Assembly (NCBI RefSeq): GCF_002573715.1
Contig: NZ_PDHM01000012.1
Coordinates: forward strand, 1,368-65,367
Reading direction: 5' to 3'
From: Paenibacillus sp. EZ-K15
GTDB lineage: Bacteria > Bacillota > Bacilli > Paenibacillales > Paenibacillaceae
DNA length: 64,000 bases
Part shown: positions 11,482 to 19,835 of the stretch, piece by piece
Layout of the letters: every line of letters begins with the position of its first letter
How positions within the stretch are numbered: the first letter of the stretch is position 1
Position numbers and translations under genes: made by a program
The notes under the pieces: generated by a model
What the model was told of the DNA's origin: nothing
Database searches by the model: none
Seen by the model: the letters and a program-made list of their open reading frames with translations, nothing else

Positions 11482-11739
11482 ATGGAACTCGAGCAAATGA
11501 GCGAGGAAGATTTGATGAGCACCATTGAGATGGTATGCTTGAGCAAGGTTGAGGAAATGCATTTGATTGGGTACGAATATGTGACAAGCGACGATATTTG
11601 GAACTGTGTCAGCAGCAAATATGAAAAGGAAGGCATCCCCTCCCTCCACAAACTGGTCAATGACATTCTGTCCTTGAAGGCGACAGCATTAATGAACTAT
11701 ATGACAATATCAGCATATAAGGGATCTTCTTTCGATTAA
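11482..11739 (+). CDS. comN: Post-transcriptional regulator ComN
   Basis: In B. subtilis ComN (YrzD) acts on comE mRNA with DivIVA. This 85-residue acidic protein contains the family core CLSKVEEMHLIGYEYVTSDD and VNDILSLKATALMNYMT. GAGGAGG lies 8 nt before the ATG at 11482. The stop codon sits inside the stem of the terminator. Its place between spoVB and secD matches yrzD in Bacillus. Confidence 0.88.
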   Translation: MELEQMSEEDLMSTIEMVCLSKVEEMHLIGYEYVTSDDIWNCVSSKYEKEGIPSLHKLVNDILSLKATALMNYMTISAYKGSSFD

Positions 11740-11757
11740 TCGAAGAGGTCCCTTTTG
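11721..11757 (+). terminator. Terminator overlapping the end of comN
   Basis: GGGATCTTCTTTCGA pairs with TCGAAGAGGTCCC over TTAA and runs into TTTT. The comN stop codon is in the loop region. Confidence 0.82.
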
Positions 11758-11805
11758 CCTTGCGGATATAAGGGTTCATTCATAAACCCGACAAATTTTG
11801 AGAAA

Positions 11806-11834
11806 TTGACTGGGTTTTATGACATCGCTATAAT
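11806..11834 (+). promoter_or_regulatory. Sigma-A promoter of secD-secF
   Basis: TTGACT at 11806-11811 and TATAAT at 11829-11834 are separated by 17 nt. It is the first consensus promoter after the comN terminator, 36 nt before the secD ATG. Confidence 0.85.
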
Positions 11835-11870
11835 AGGAATATTGAGTAAAAAGGGGGAACAAAGGACGGC

Positions 11871-13121
11871 ATGAAGAGAATAATCAGTTTCGTCGGAACC
11901 GTACTCGTGATCACTGTTTTAATGGCCGTTACAACTCCAGGCTTGCTGAAAGACGTCCGTCTAGGTCTGGATCTTAAGGGTGGATTCGAAATCCTTTATG
12001 AAGCAGAGCCTTTGATGGAAGGGCAGCAAGTCACAAAAGAAGCACTGCAGGAAACCGCAAAGAGCTTGCAAAAGCGTGCGGATGCAATGGGAACCTCTGA
12101 GCCTGAGGTTACGCCGGAAGGGGCGAACCGGATTCGCTTGAAGGTGGCAGGCGTAACGGATGAGGCTGAAGTTCGAAAAACGATGAAAGAACCTGCGAAC
12201 CTCACATTCCGAAGCAATGACGGCTGTAAAGAAGGCGAGGAGTTCTGTAAGATTGAGCTCCGCGGCGACGATTTCGTCGAGAACGGCGCATCGGTTGCCT
12301 ATGACCAGCTTAATCAGCCTATGATAGATATTAAAGTGAAGGACAAAGGGAAGTTTGCTGAAATTACAGGACGTCTTCTCGGTCAAGAACTGGCTATCTT
12401 CATGGACGACCAATTGCTATCAGCTCCGACGGTACGTGCCGCATTAACGGATGGTACCGCACAAATTACGGGGAGCTATTCGCTGGATGAAGCGAAGCAG
12501 ATCCGGGATACGATTAATCTCGGCGCCCTGCCGCTGAAGCTGGTTGAGAAGTACTCTCAGAGCGTAGGAGCTACGCTCGGTATGCAATCTCTTACGAAAA
12601 CGGTAGAAGCAGGTCTTATCGCGTCCGTTGCGATTCTGCTGTTCATGATTATCAGGTATCGCGTACCGGGTTTGCTGGCAAGCTTTGCACTTATTTTGCA
12701 TACATGGCTTCTGATTCTTATTTTTGTATGGGCTGACTTTACGCTGACGCTTCCAGGTATTGCAGCATTTATATTAGGTATAGGTATGGCGGTTGATGCC
12801 AATATCATCACCTATGAACGCATTCGGGAAGAGATCAGAACGGGCAAGAGTGTTCCATCAGCGGTGAAAGCAGGCGGTAAGTCATCCCTGCGAGCCATCA
12901 TGGACTCCAACTTGACGACGATACTCGTTGCCGCTGTCATGTTCGGATTTGGTACCGGCGCGGTTAAAGGTTTTGCGCTTGTATTGATTCTGGAGATCAT
13001 CTTGAGTATTGCCACGAACGTTTATTTCTCCCGTTTCTTGCTCAATCTACTTGTGAATATTGGTTGGGCCCGCAAACCGAGCCATTATGGCGTAAAGGAG
13101 CGTGACATTCGTGAGCTTTAA
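11871..13121 (+). CDS. secD: Protein translocase subunit SecD
   Basis: SecD is an RND-family membrane protein that uses the proton gradient to help release exported proteins from SecYEG. The 416-residue sequence has one N-terminal helix, the D1 motif LGLDLKGGFEILYEA, an external P1 domain (shorter than in E. coli), and a block of five helices with GMAVDANIITYERIREE. AAGGGGGAACAAAGG precedes the ATG. secD and secF are separate here, unlike the fused secDF of B. subtilis. Confidence 0.97.
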   Translation: MKRIISFVGTVLVITVLMAVTTPGLLKDVRLGLDLKGGFEILYEAEPLMEGQQVTKEALQETAKSLQKRADAMGTSEPEVTPEGANRIRLKVAGVTDEAEVRKTMKEPANLTFRSNDGCKEGEEFCKIELRGDDFVENGASVAYDQLNQPMIDIKVKDKGKFAEITGRLLGQELAIFMDDQLLSAPTVRAALTDGTAQITGSYSLDEAKQIRDTINLGALPLKLVEKYSQSVGATLGMQSLTKTVEAGLIASVAILLFMIIRYRVPGLLASFALILHTWLLILIFVWADFTLTLPGIAAFILGIGMAVDANIITYERIREEIRTGKSVPSAVKAGGKSSLRAIMDSNLTTILVAAVMFGFGTGAVKGFALVLILEIILSIATNVYFSRFLLNLLVNIGWARKPSHYGVKERDIREL

Positions 13122-14028
13122 GAACTTTGATTTCGTAGGCAAAAGCAGATTTTTCTATATTCTATCCATTGCCATTACGATTCTGGGCTTGGTATTTCTC
13201 TTGACTCGTGGTCTTAACTATGGAGTTGATTTCCAATCCGGCTCGAACGTAGACATCTCTCTCTCCAAGCCGCTGACTACGGAGCAGATTAATACCGTAT
13301 TAAAAGAGGCTGGAATCGGTGAAGATGCGAGCATTACTCCTGGTAATGACCGCGTGAATATTCGATTCAGCGAGGTGCTGACCGAGGACCAGGATCTGAA
13401 GATGCGTTCCGGCATTGAGAAGCTGGATAAAACGGCCACCTTCGAGATCAACACGGTGGACCCAGAGATGGCAAAAGAGCTGGGCCGAAACGCAATTTAT
13501 GCGGTATTGATTTCCTGTATCGGGATTATCATCTATGTCAGCATCCGTTTTGAATGGCGGTTTGCGATTGCAGCGATCGTAGCGTTACTTCATGATGCAT
13601 TTGTTGTCATTAGTATTTTCTCCATACTCGGTCTCGAGGTGGATCTGACATTCATTATTGCCGTTCTGACGATTATCGGTTATTCGATTAACGATACGAT
13701 CGTCATCTTCGACCGGATCAGGGAGAACCTGAGGTTTGCCAAGATTAAAAGATTCTCGGATCTTAAAGATCTGGTAAACAAAAGTTTGACCCAGACGATC
13801 GGACGTTCGATCTATACAGCATTGTCTGTTTTCATCGCTGCACTCTTCATGCTCCTGCTTGGCGGTGAGTCGATTCAGATGTTCTCTCTGGCAATTTGTA
13901 TCGGTTTGGCATTCGGCGCGTACTCTTCGATCTTTATCGCAAGTCCGTTGTGGCTCGTCCTTAAGGGGCGTAATGTCAGCAATAAACCAAATTCGCCTAA
14001 GCCAAGCAAAGATAAGATTGAAATCTAA
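13111..14028 (+). CDS. secF: Protein translocase subunit SecF
   Basis: SecF pairs with SecD. From the GTG at 13111 the protein has about 305 residues: N-terminal FDFVGKSRFFYILS, then GLNYGVDFQSGSNVDI, a small external domain, and a C-terminal block of helices with TIIGYSINDTIVIFDRIREN. AAAGGAG at 13094-13100 is 10 nt from this GTG; the in-frame GTG at 13102 is only 1 nt from it. The gene overlaps the end of secD by 11 nt. Confidence 0.96.
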   Translation: MSFKNFDFVGKSRFFYILSIAITILGLVFLLTRGLNYGVDFQSGSNVDISLSKPLTTEQINTVLKEAGIGEDASITPGNDRVNIRFSEVLTEDQDLKMRSGIEKLDKTATFEINTVDPEMAKELGRNAIYAVLISCIGIIIYVSIRFEWRFAIAAIVALLHDAFVVISIFSILGLEVDLTFIIAVLTIIGYSINDTIVIFDRIRENLRFAKIKRFSDLKDLVNKSLTQTIGRSIYTALSVFIAALFMLLLGGESIQMFSLAICIGLAFGAYSSIFIASPLWLVLKGRNVSNKPNSPKPSKDKIEI

Positions 14029-14079
14029 TTCAGTCGCTGTTGGCGTAGCAGTCTAGATAGCAGAGGGTCCTATACAAGT

Positions 14080-14111
14080 AGAAAGCCGCGTCGCAGGCGA
14101 CGCGGCTTTCT
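14080..14111 (+). terminator. Hairpin terminator after secF
   Basis: A perfect 15-bp GC-rich stem (AGAAAGCCGCGTCGC and its complement) with a three-base loop. The T tract is inside the 3' arm (CTTTCT), so termination may be only partly efficient. Confidence 0.65.
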
Positions 14112-14167
14112 AAAGTTAACAGCGATAATAAATATAGGATCGATAGTGACATTGAGGGGGGCCTCAA

Positions 14168-15133
14168 GTGAGCAATGAACGTTTGAATCATACGGAGACT
14201 GTCCTTTGGACAGGCATTGTAACGGATTTTGCATTAGCCTTGTGTAAAGGGATCGCCGGATATTTATCCGGCAGTAAGGCTCTAATCGGAGATGCTCTGC
14301 ATTCTGCGGCAAATGCCGTAACTTTATTGGTGGATCGTTTACCAAGCCTGGGTATATTCGGCAATAAAAGCTCCATTCGGGACAAACGGAAGGTTTCGGA
14401 CACGACGGAGCCCGTGATCTCGATTCTATTTGCCGTTTTATTGATCATGGGCGGTATTCAAATTGCGGTATCCGCGATTCAGACCATGGCATCAGGCGAC
14501 CTGGAGCCGCCAACCAAATCGGCACTGCTTGCAGTCTTCATATCACTCGCGGTGAATGAAGCCGTGTTTCAGTACCAATGTCGGCAGATAAAAAGAAACA
14601 AGGATTCCCGGTATGAGGTGCTGTCCGCTGATCATCGATTTGCCTTGTACTCTTCGCTAACGGTATTAATCGGCGTGTCACTAGCTATGGGGGGCTCTTA
14701 TTTTGAATGGACACCCCTGCTCTATATGGATTCGGTTGCGGCTCTGATTGTGGCATGTCTCGTGGTCCGCAAAGGGTATATACTAATCGTTCATTCCGTT
14801 TATGGAACGCTCGTGGAAGAGAAGCGGCATGAGCACGAAGCCGATTTCATGGATACGATTCAGCGAGTGCATGGCGTGATCACGATCGAGGAACTGAAGG
14901 TTCAGGAATACGGGCAGATCCGTCATGTGAACATTGAAGTGAAAATTACCGTGAATCCGCGGACATCCGTATTGGAGGCTCAAGAGATTGCCGAGCGAAT
15001 CCGGAAGCTGTTAACCCATCGCTTTATTCAGGTTACGGATGCCAAGGTTCACGTGGTACCCTATGAACCGGGTTATCCATATAAATCGAACTATGACTTA
15101 ATGGACAACGATATGCCGACACTGCCGCAGTAG
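14168..15133 (+). CDS. CDF-family membrane protein lacking usual metal-site residues
   Basis: The 321-residue protein has the fold order of a cation diffusion facilitator: about six helices, then a cytoplasmic ferredoxin-like domain (HGVITIEELKVQEYGQIRHVNIEVKI cut across about residues 236-260). GDALHSAAN at residues 41-49 is the helix-2 site, but Asn49 stands where many relatives have Asp. The usual HPxGHGxxE loop after helix 2 is absent. In helix 5 ADHRFAL (154-160) has Leu at the position of the Asp of the HxxxD motif. The GTG start follows GAGGGG. The gene lies between secF and recJ. It is either a divergent transporter or a non-transporting relative; the metal is unknown. Confidence 0.75.
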   Translation: MSNERLNHTETVLWTGIVTDFALALCKGIAGYLSGSKALIGDALHSAANAVTLLVDRLPSLGIFGNKSSIRDKRKVSDTTEPVISILFAVLLIMGGIQIAVSAIQTMASGDLEPPTKSALLAVFISLAVNEAVFQYQCRQIKRNKDSRYEVLSADHRFALYSSLTVLIGVSLAMGGSYFEWTPLLYMDSVAALIVACLVVRKGYILIVHSVYGTLVEEKRHEHEADFMDTIQRVHGVITIEELKVQEYGQIRHVNIEVKITVNPRTSVLEAQEIAERIRKLLTHRFIQVTDAKVHVVPYEPGYPYKSNYDLMDNDMPTLPQ

Positions 15134-15194
15134 CGTCTGGAGCTAACAGGTGTAAGTCAACAGGAAAAAGGCAGGAAAAGGAAGGTGAGTCCCT

Positions 15195-17594
15195 GTGCTG
15201 TATTCCAAATATGAATGGAGAATACGCTCGGCAGAGTCATCGATCACCGATAGGCTGGCCCAGGATTTGTCGCTGCCACCCATGGTGGCTTCACTCATGG
15301 CGTCACGGGGGATACAATCAGCCGAGGATGGACGGAGATTTCTATATGGAACGTTTGAGCTGACGCACGACCCTTATCTCATGCAGGGGATGCAGGAGGC
15401 TGTCACGCGTATTCGTAAAGCGCTGGAGGATCGGGAACATATTCTGATCTATGGCGATTATGATGCAGACGGTGTTTCCAGCACGTCATTGATGATTCAT
15501 CTGATGCGCTACTTGGGTGCATCTTATGATATTTATATACCTCACCGATCCAATGAAGGTTATGGCTTACATAATCACGCGCTGGATTGGGCCCATCAGC
15601 AAGGGGTCAGTCTAGTCATTACCGTAGATACTGGAATTAGTGCAATCGAGCAAATTGCGTATGCCAACAGCCTTGGCATCGACGTAATTGTCACGGACCA
15701 TCATGAGCCGCCTGAAGTGCTGCCAGAAGCTTATGCACTGATCAACCCGAAAATCCCTACATGCCCGTATCCCTTTAAGGGGTTGGCAGGCGTAGGCGTA
15801 GCGTACAAGCTGGCACAGGCTCTCGTTGGAGAACCACCGGAGGAATGGCTTCAGATTGTTTCCATCGGGACCATTGCGGACTTGATGCCGCTTACGGGGG
15901 AGAATCGGGTGCTTGTGAAGCACGGAATCGAATCGATGCGGAATACGAGGTATGAAGGCATCCGATGCTTGCTGGAGGTATCGGGGATCCATGTGGAGCA
16001 GGTGACTGCCGTAAATGTGGCATTCTCCATGGCACCACGGATTAACGCCAGTGGCCGTCTGGATCATGCAGGCCGTGCCGTTACGCTTCTTACAACAGAA
16101 CACCGTGAAGAAGCGGAACGGCTTGCCTGGGAACTGGATGGGCTGAACAAGGATCGGCAGCAAGTGGTCGAAAACATCGTCCAGGAAGCGCTTGGCATGG
16201 TTCAAAACCGCTGGAGAGGACAGGAGGTTCCTCCTGTCATCGTATTGGCGGGTGAAGGCTGGAATGTTGGCGTGGTTGGTATCGTGGCATCCAAAATATT
16301 GGAGCGATTCTACAGGCCTGTCGTTATCCTCGGGATTGATCCCGAGACGGGAAACTGTAAAGGCTCCGCCCGTTCAATTCCGGGATTTGATATTTATGCG
16401 GCTCTGCACTCCTGCAAGGACGTCATGGACCATTTTGGCGGCCATCCTTCTGCAGCGGGCATGAGCCTCCATCGGGATCGCTTGGAGGAATTTGAACAGG
16501 GACTACATCGATATGCTGAGGAAGCACTCGAAGAAGAGCATCTGATCGCAATTTGTGAGGCGGACCTGGAGGCCAGTTTGTCGGAGGTATCGGTGCCCGT
16601 TATTGAACAGATTGAACAGTTAAGTCCGTTTGGCATGGCGAATGCCGTGCCGAAGATCGTTTTCCGGGATGTTGTCATAAAGGAAGTCCGTAAAATCGGC
16701 AAAGAAGGAAAACATCTGAAGCTTCGCTTGCAGCAGAAGCGGGAGGTTATGGATGCGATCTCATTCGGATGGGGGCATCTTGCCGATATATTGCCGGTAG
16801 GCACGGCTGTGGATGTGCTTGGTGAGCTTTCCGTGAATGAATGGAACGGGAGTCGTAAAGTACAGCTCATGATTCAGGATATCTGCGCTCCTTATCAACA
16901 GGTGTTTGACTACCGCGGGATCAAAGAGCCGTTACAGGAAATTCAGAGGTGGAGAGCGGAGCTGGAGCCGCATCTGCGTTGCCCTGCAGGTCGGTCGGCA
17001 GTGGTGTACGCAAAAGATTCACATCCGGAAATAAAAAGTCAATTGTATGATATGTGCCTTTGGGTATATGATAGGAATGCTGGCATCATGCCGGATAATG
17101 ATATTGCTGAGAACAGTCAAGAAGATATTTCCGTTTTGTTCGTACTGGATGTACCGGAGACGGCTGAACAACTGGATGCATTTATGTCAGCCTTCCATTC
17201 CGTTCCCAATATATTCATGCTGCATCCGACCCGGAACCTGCGCGAACGACTGCAAATTCCGGACCGCGAACAGTTTAAGAAGCTGTACGTTTCACTCGCC
17301 GGGATGACGTCCGCTCCCATGTCGGAGAATGAGGTTGTAGCACGTCTGCAGAAGCAGACTTCCTTATCTACACGCATGCTGCTCAAAGTACTGGATGTGT
17401 TTGAGGAACTGGCGTTCATCCAGCGTGTCCAGGGACAGATTACTTTTATACCGAAGCCGGAGAAAAAACCGCTGGACGCTTCCCGTCACTTCCGTGAGCT
17501 AAGCGATTTGGCGGATATGGAGCAGCATTTGCTGCATGCCGGTACCGAACAGTTAACCCAATGGATGATGTCCCGCACAAAAGGCGTATCTTAA
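15195..17594 (+). CDS. recJ: Single-stranded-DNA-specific exonuclease RecJ
   Basis: RecJ degrades single-stranded DNA 5' to 3' in recombination and mismatch repair. At 799 residues it is the long Firmicute form with an extra C-terminal region. The DHH motifs are IYGDYDADGVSSTS (about residues 86-99), VITVDTGIS and VIVTDHHEPP, and the DHHA1 part has SARSIPGFDIYAAL and HFGGHPSAAGMSL. The GTG start follows AAAAGGAAGGTGAG. apt follows 26 nt after the stop, as in the recJ-apt pair of Bacillus. Confidence 0.97.
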   Translation: MLYSKYEWRIRSAESSITDRLAQDLSLPPMVASLMASRGIQSAEDGRRFLYGTFELTHDPYLMQGMQEAVTRIRKALEDREHILIYGDYDADGVSSTSLMIHLMRYLGASYDIYIPHRSNEGYGLHNHALDWAHQQGVSLVITVDTGISAIEQIAYANSLGIDVIVTDHHEPPEVLPEAYALINPKIPTCPYPFKGLAGVGVAYKLAQALVGEPPEEWLQIVSIGTIADLMPLTGENRVLVKHGIESMRNTRYEGIRCLLEVSGIHVEQVTAVNVAFSMAPRINASGRLDHAGRAVTLLTTEHREEAERLAWELDGLNKDRQQVVENIVQEALGMVQNRWRGQEVPPVIVLAGEGWNVGVVGIVASKILERFYRPVVILGIDPETGNCKGSARSIPGFDIYAALHSCKDVMDHFGGHPSAAGMSLHRDRLEEFEQGLHRYAEEALEEEHLIAICEADLEASLSEVSVPVIEQIEQLSPFGMANAVPKIVFRDVVIKEVRKIGKEGKHLKLRLQQKREVMDAISFGWGHLADILPVGTAVDVLGELSVNEWNGSRKVQLMIQDICAPYQQVFDYRGIKEPLQEIQRWRAELEPHLRCPAGRSAVVYAKDSHPEIKSQLYDMCLWVYDRNAGIMPDNDIAENSQEDISVLFVLDVPETAEQLDAFMSAFHSVPNIFMLHPTRNLRERLQIPDREQFKKLYVSLAGMTSAPMSENEVVARLQKQTSLSTRMLLKVLDVFEELAFIQRVQGQITFIPKPEKKPLDASRHFRELSDLADMEQHLLHAGTEQLTQWMMSRTKGVS

Positions 17595-17620
17595 CCGCAA
17601 CTATACAGGAGGAGATTATT

Positions 17621-18136
17621 TTGGATTTTAAAGATTATATTCGTGTCGTTCCCGATTTTCCGCAGGCGGGGATCAGCTTCAAAGATATTACTACACTGCT
17701 GAAGAATGGTGAGGTGTATCGCAAAGCCATCGAAGAATTGAAGATCTTGGTATCCGATCTTAAAATTGATGTGATAGCTGGTCCCGAAGCACGTGGATTT
17801 GTCGTGGGTGCTCCGCTGGCTTATGCTCTTGGAGTAGGATTCGCGCCCATTCGTAAAAGCGGAAAGCTTCCCTATGAAACGATTGAAGTGGGATACGACC
17901 TCGAATATGGAAAAGATCGCTTGGCGATGCATACCGATGCGATCGAGAAGGGTCAAAATGTATTGATTGCGGATGATCTTCTTGCAACAGGCGGTACGAT
18001 TGCGACTTCGGTCAACCTCATTCGTCAATTGGGCGGAAACGTCGTTGGAGCTGCATTCATGATCGAACTGGCTGATCTCAATGGCCGTTCGAAGCTGGAT
18101 GGAATCGAAGTATTTACATTGATGCAATACGAGTAA
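17621..18136 (+). CDS. apt: Adenine phosphoribosyltransferase
   Basis: Apt makes AMP from adenine and PRPP. The TTG at 17621, with AGGAGGAG 6 nt upstream, gives 171 residues beginning LDFKDYIRVVPDFPQAGISFKDITTLL, here split as LDFKDYIRVVPDF and the FKDITTLL block. The PRPP loop is NVLIADDLLATGGT, and AGPEARGFVVGAPLAY is the adenine-binding region. A longer reading from 17561 would overlap recJ and has no ribosome site. The gene ends before a strong terminator. Confidence 0.97.
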   Translation: MDFKDYIRVVPDFPQAGISFKDITTLLKNGEVYRKAIEELKILVSDLKIDVIAGPEARGFVVGAPLAYALGVGFAPIRKSGKLPYETIEVGYDLEYGKDRLAMHTDAIEKGQNVLIADDLLATGGTIATSVNLIRQLGGNVVGAAFMIELADLNGRSKLDGIEVFTLMQYE

Positions 18137-18173
18137 TCGACAACAATCTTCCTGATTTTCCCGGGAAATAATA

Positions 18174-18206
18174 AACGCCCTGAGCAACCAGCTCAGGGCG
18201 TTTTTC
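18174..18206. terminator. Bidirectional terminator between apt and uraA
   Basis: AAACGCCCTGAGC pairs with its complement over five bases, and five T follow on the plus strand. The minus strand also reads hairpin then T-rich sequence, so it can end the convergent uraA transcript. Confidence 0.88.
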
Positions 18207-18229
18207 GATTAGCGATAAGGCCGTTAGTT

Positions 18230-19534
18230 TCAATCCGGTGTTTTTTCCACGAGCGGCTCATCATTTTTTTCATTGGAGAGGCCGGTAATCTCGAAGACTT
18301 TGAAGAGGAGAGCCATGAGGACACCTACGATGGTAGCCAAGGCCATACCCTTCAGCTCGATGTTAGTGTTAGGGATCTTCAATGTTACGCCGCTAATCCC
18401 TGTTACCAGGACCAGCGTAGCCAGGATCATGTTGCTTGCTTTGGAGAAATCAACCCTTTGCTCAACAAAGATCCGAAGACCGGAAGCTGCAATAACCCCG
18501 AACAGCAACAGAGATACTCCGCCCATTACAGGCGTAGGAATGTTCGCTACAACGGCGGAGAACGTTCCTGAGAAGGAGAGCAGAATCGCGATAATGGCCG
18601 CTCCGGCAATTACGAATATCGAGTATACCTTTGTGAGTGCCATGACCCCGATATTTTCACCATAGGTGGTATTGGGTGTGGAACCTACGAATCCTGACAA
18701 AATGGTGGATATACCGTTACCGAGAAGGGAACGATGCAGGCCAGGGTCTTTGGAAAGGTCTCTGCCCACGATATTACTTGTTACCAGCAAATGCCCAATG
18801 TGCTCCACGATAACAACGAGCGCAACCGGAATGATGGACCAGATCGCGCCGTTATCAAATACCGGGGTTGTCAGCTCCGGAGCCGACAGGAATTTCGCGT
18901 TTGCGATTTTCTCGGTGTCTACCACGCCTAGAGCGAAGGAGAGAGCATAACCGACAACAATTCCGATTAGAATGTGAATGATTTTGGAGAAGCCGCGGAA
19001 CAGGATGGCCCCGAATACGGTGACACCAAGAGTCGCGAGCGAAATCGTAATGATTTTAGGATCTATGGACTGTCCCTCTTCTGGTAAAAAACCAGCCATA
19101 CCTGCTGCAACCGGTATAAGCTCAAGCCCGATCATGGCAATAATGGCACCCATGACCGCTGGAGGGAATACAAAGTCGATCCATTTGGTGCCTGCATATT
19201 TAACGATGAGAGCTACCAGACAGAAGATTATCCCTGTTACGATAAAGGCTCCCAAAGCCTTGCTATAGTTGGCTTCCGGATCGTCAGCCAGCACGACCAG
19301 AACCGGCGAGATAAAGGCAAAGCTTGAGCCGAGGTATGCCGGGATTTTTCCTTTACAAAAGAAAATATAGAGCAGTGTACCAATACCGTTCATCAGCAGA
19401 ATCATGCCGGGATCCACGCCGAATAGGTTCGGTACAAGCACCGTACTTCCGAACATGGCGAACAAATGCTGCAGGCTCAGAAGGAAACCTGGACCAAACG
19501 GAAGTTTCTCATCAACTTGAATTTCTCGTTGCAA
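18230..19534 (-). CDS. uraA: Uracil permease (NCS2 family)
   Basis: An inner-membrane uracil-proton symporter of 434 residues with about 14 hydrophobic segments. The N-terminal part has QHLFAMFGSTVLVP, KIPAYLGSSFAFISPV and FPPAVMGAIIAMIGLEL. The two glutamates that coordinate uracil in UraA are present in VIVEHIGHL and NTTYGENIGV. The sequence follows E. coli UraA closely by recall, closer than I would expect for a Bacillus-type PyrP. The start is TTG with AGGAG about 9 nt upstream. It sits between apt and relA, opposite in direction. Confidence 0.9.
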   Translation of the reverse strand: MQREIQVDEKLPFGPGFLLSLQHLFAMFGSTVLVPNLFGVDPGMILLMNGIGTLLYIFFCKGKIPAYLGSSFAFISPVLVVLADDPEANYSKALGAFIVTGIIFCLVALIVKYAGTKWIDFVFPPAVMGAIIAMIGLELIPVAAGMAGFLPEEGQSIDPKIITISLATLGVTVFGAILFRGFSKIIHILIGIVVGYALSFALGVVDTEKIANAKFLSAPELTTPVFDNGAIWSIIPVALVVIVEHIGHLLVTSNIVGRDLSKDPGLHRSLLGNGISTILSGFVGSTPNTTYGENIGVMALTKVYSIFVIAGAAIIAILLSFSGTFSAVVANIPTPVMGGVSLLLFGVIAASGLRIFVEQRVDFSKASNMILATLVLVTGISGVTLKIPNTNIELKGMALATIVGVLMALLFKVFEITGLSNEKNDEPLVEKTPD

Positions 19535-19720
19535 ACCATTTCACTCCTCTTAGGACTTTAAATATAGGACCGTTCGCGTACGATCTTTAATAGATTAAAT
19601 ACAATCGTTCGTTTTTTCAACAATAATTTTTACAGTTCGTCAAAATATCCAATTGATGACAAGTTTTGATGTCTCCGCGCCGGAAACGGGCATACTATAA
19701 GTGTCTGAACGCTCGACATG

Positions 19721-19749
19721 TTGACGTATAACGTCACAAGCGTCATAAT
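19721..19749 (+). promoter_or_regulatory. Probable sigma-A promoter of relA
   Basis: TTGACG at 19721-19726 and CATAAT at 19744-19749 are 17 nt apart, 86 nt upstream of the relA ATG. Just after the inferred start site, GGAACCTGC (19770-19778) can pair with GCGGGTTCC (19793-19801), followed by ATTTTATAT. Confidence 0.6.
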
Positions 19750-19835
19750 GATAGGAAAACAATCACGAGGGAACCTGCACGTTTTGACAAGGGCGGGTTC
19801 CATTTTATATAGAAAGGGAAGAGAAGGACTCCAAA

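Noticed and set aside
13102-13110. Upstream GTG as the secF start
   Set aside because: It lies 1 nt from the AAAGGAG site; the GTG at 13111 has normal spacing.
14080-14111. Mobile-element inverted repeat after secF
   Set aside because: It is a single compact hairpin at a gene end with no transposase or target duplication nearby.
17561-17620. N-terminal extension of apt into recJ
   Set aside because: No ribosome site precedes it, while TTG 17621 has AGGAGGAG 6 nt upstream and matches the family length.
19605-19642. Possible PurR boxes upstream of uraA
   Set aside because: Two GTTCG pentamers occur about 28 bp apart but as direct repeats. PurR uses an inverted pair, and the flanking bases fit poorly.
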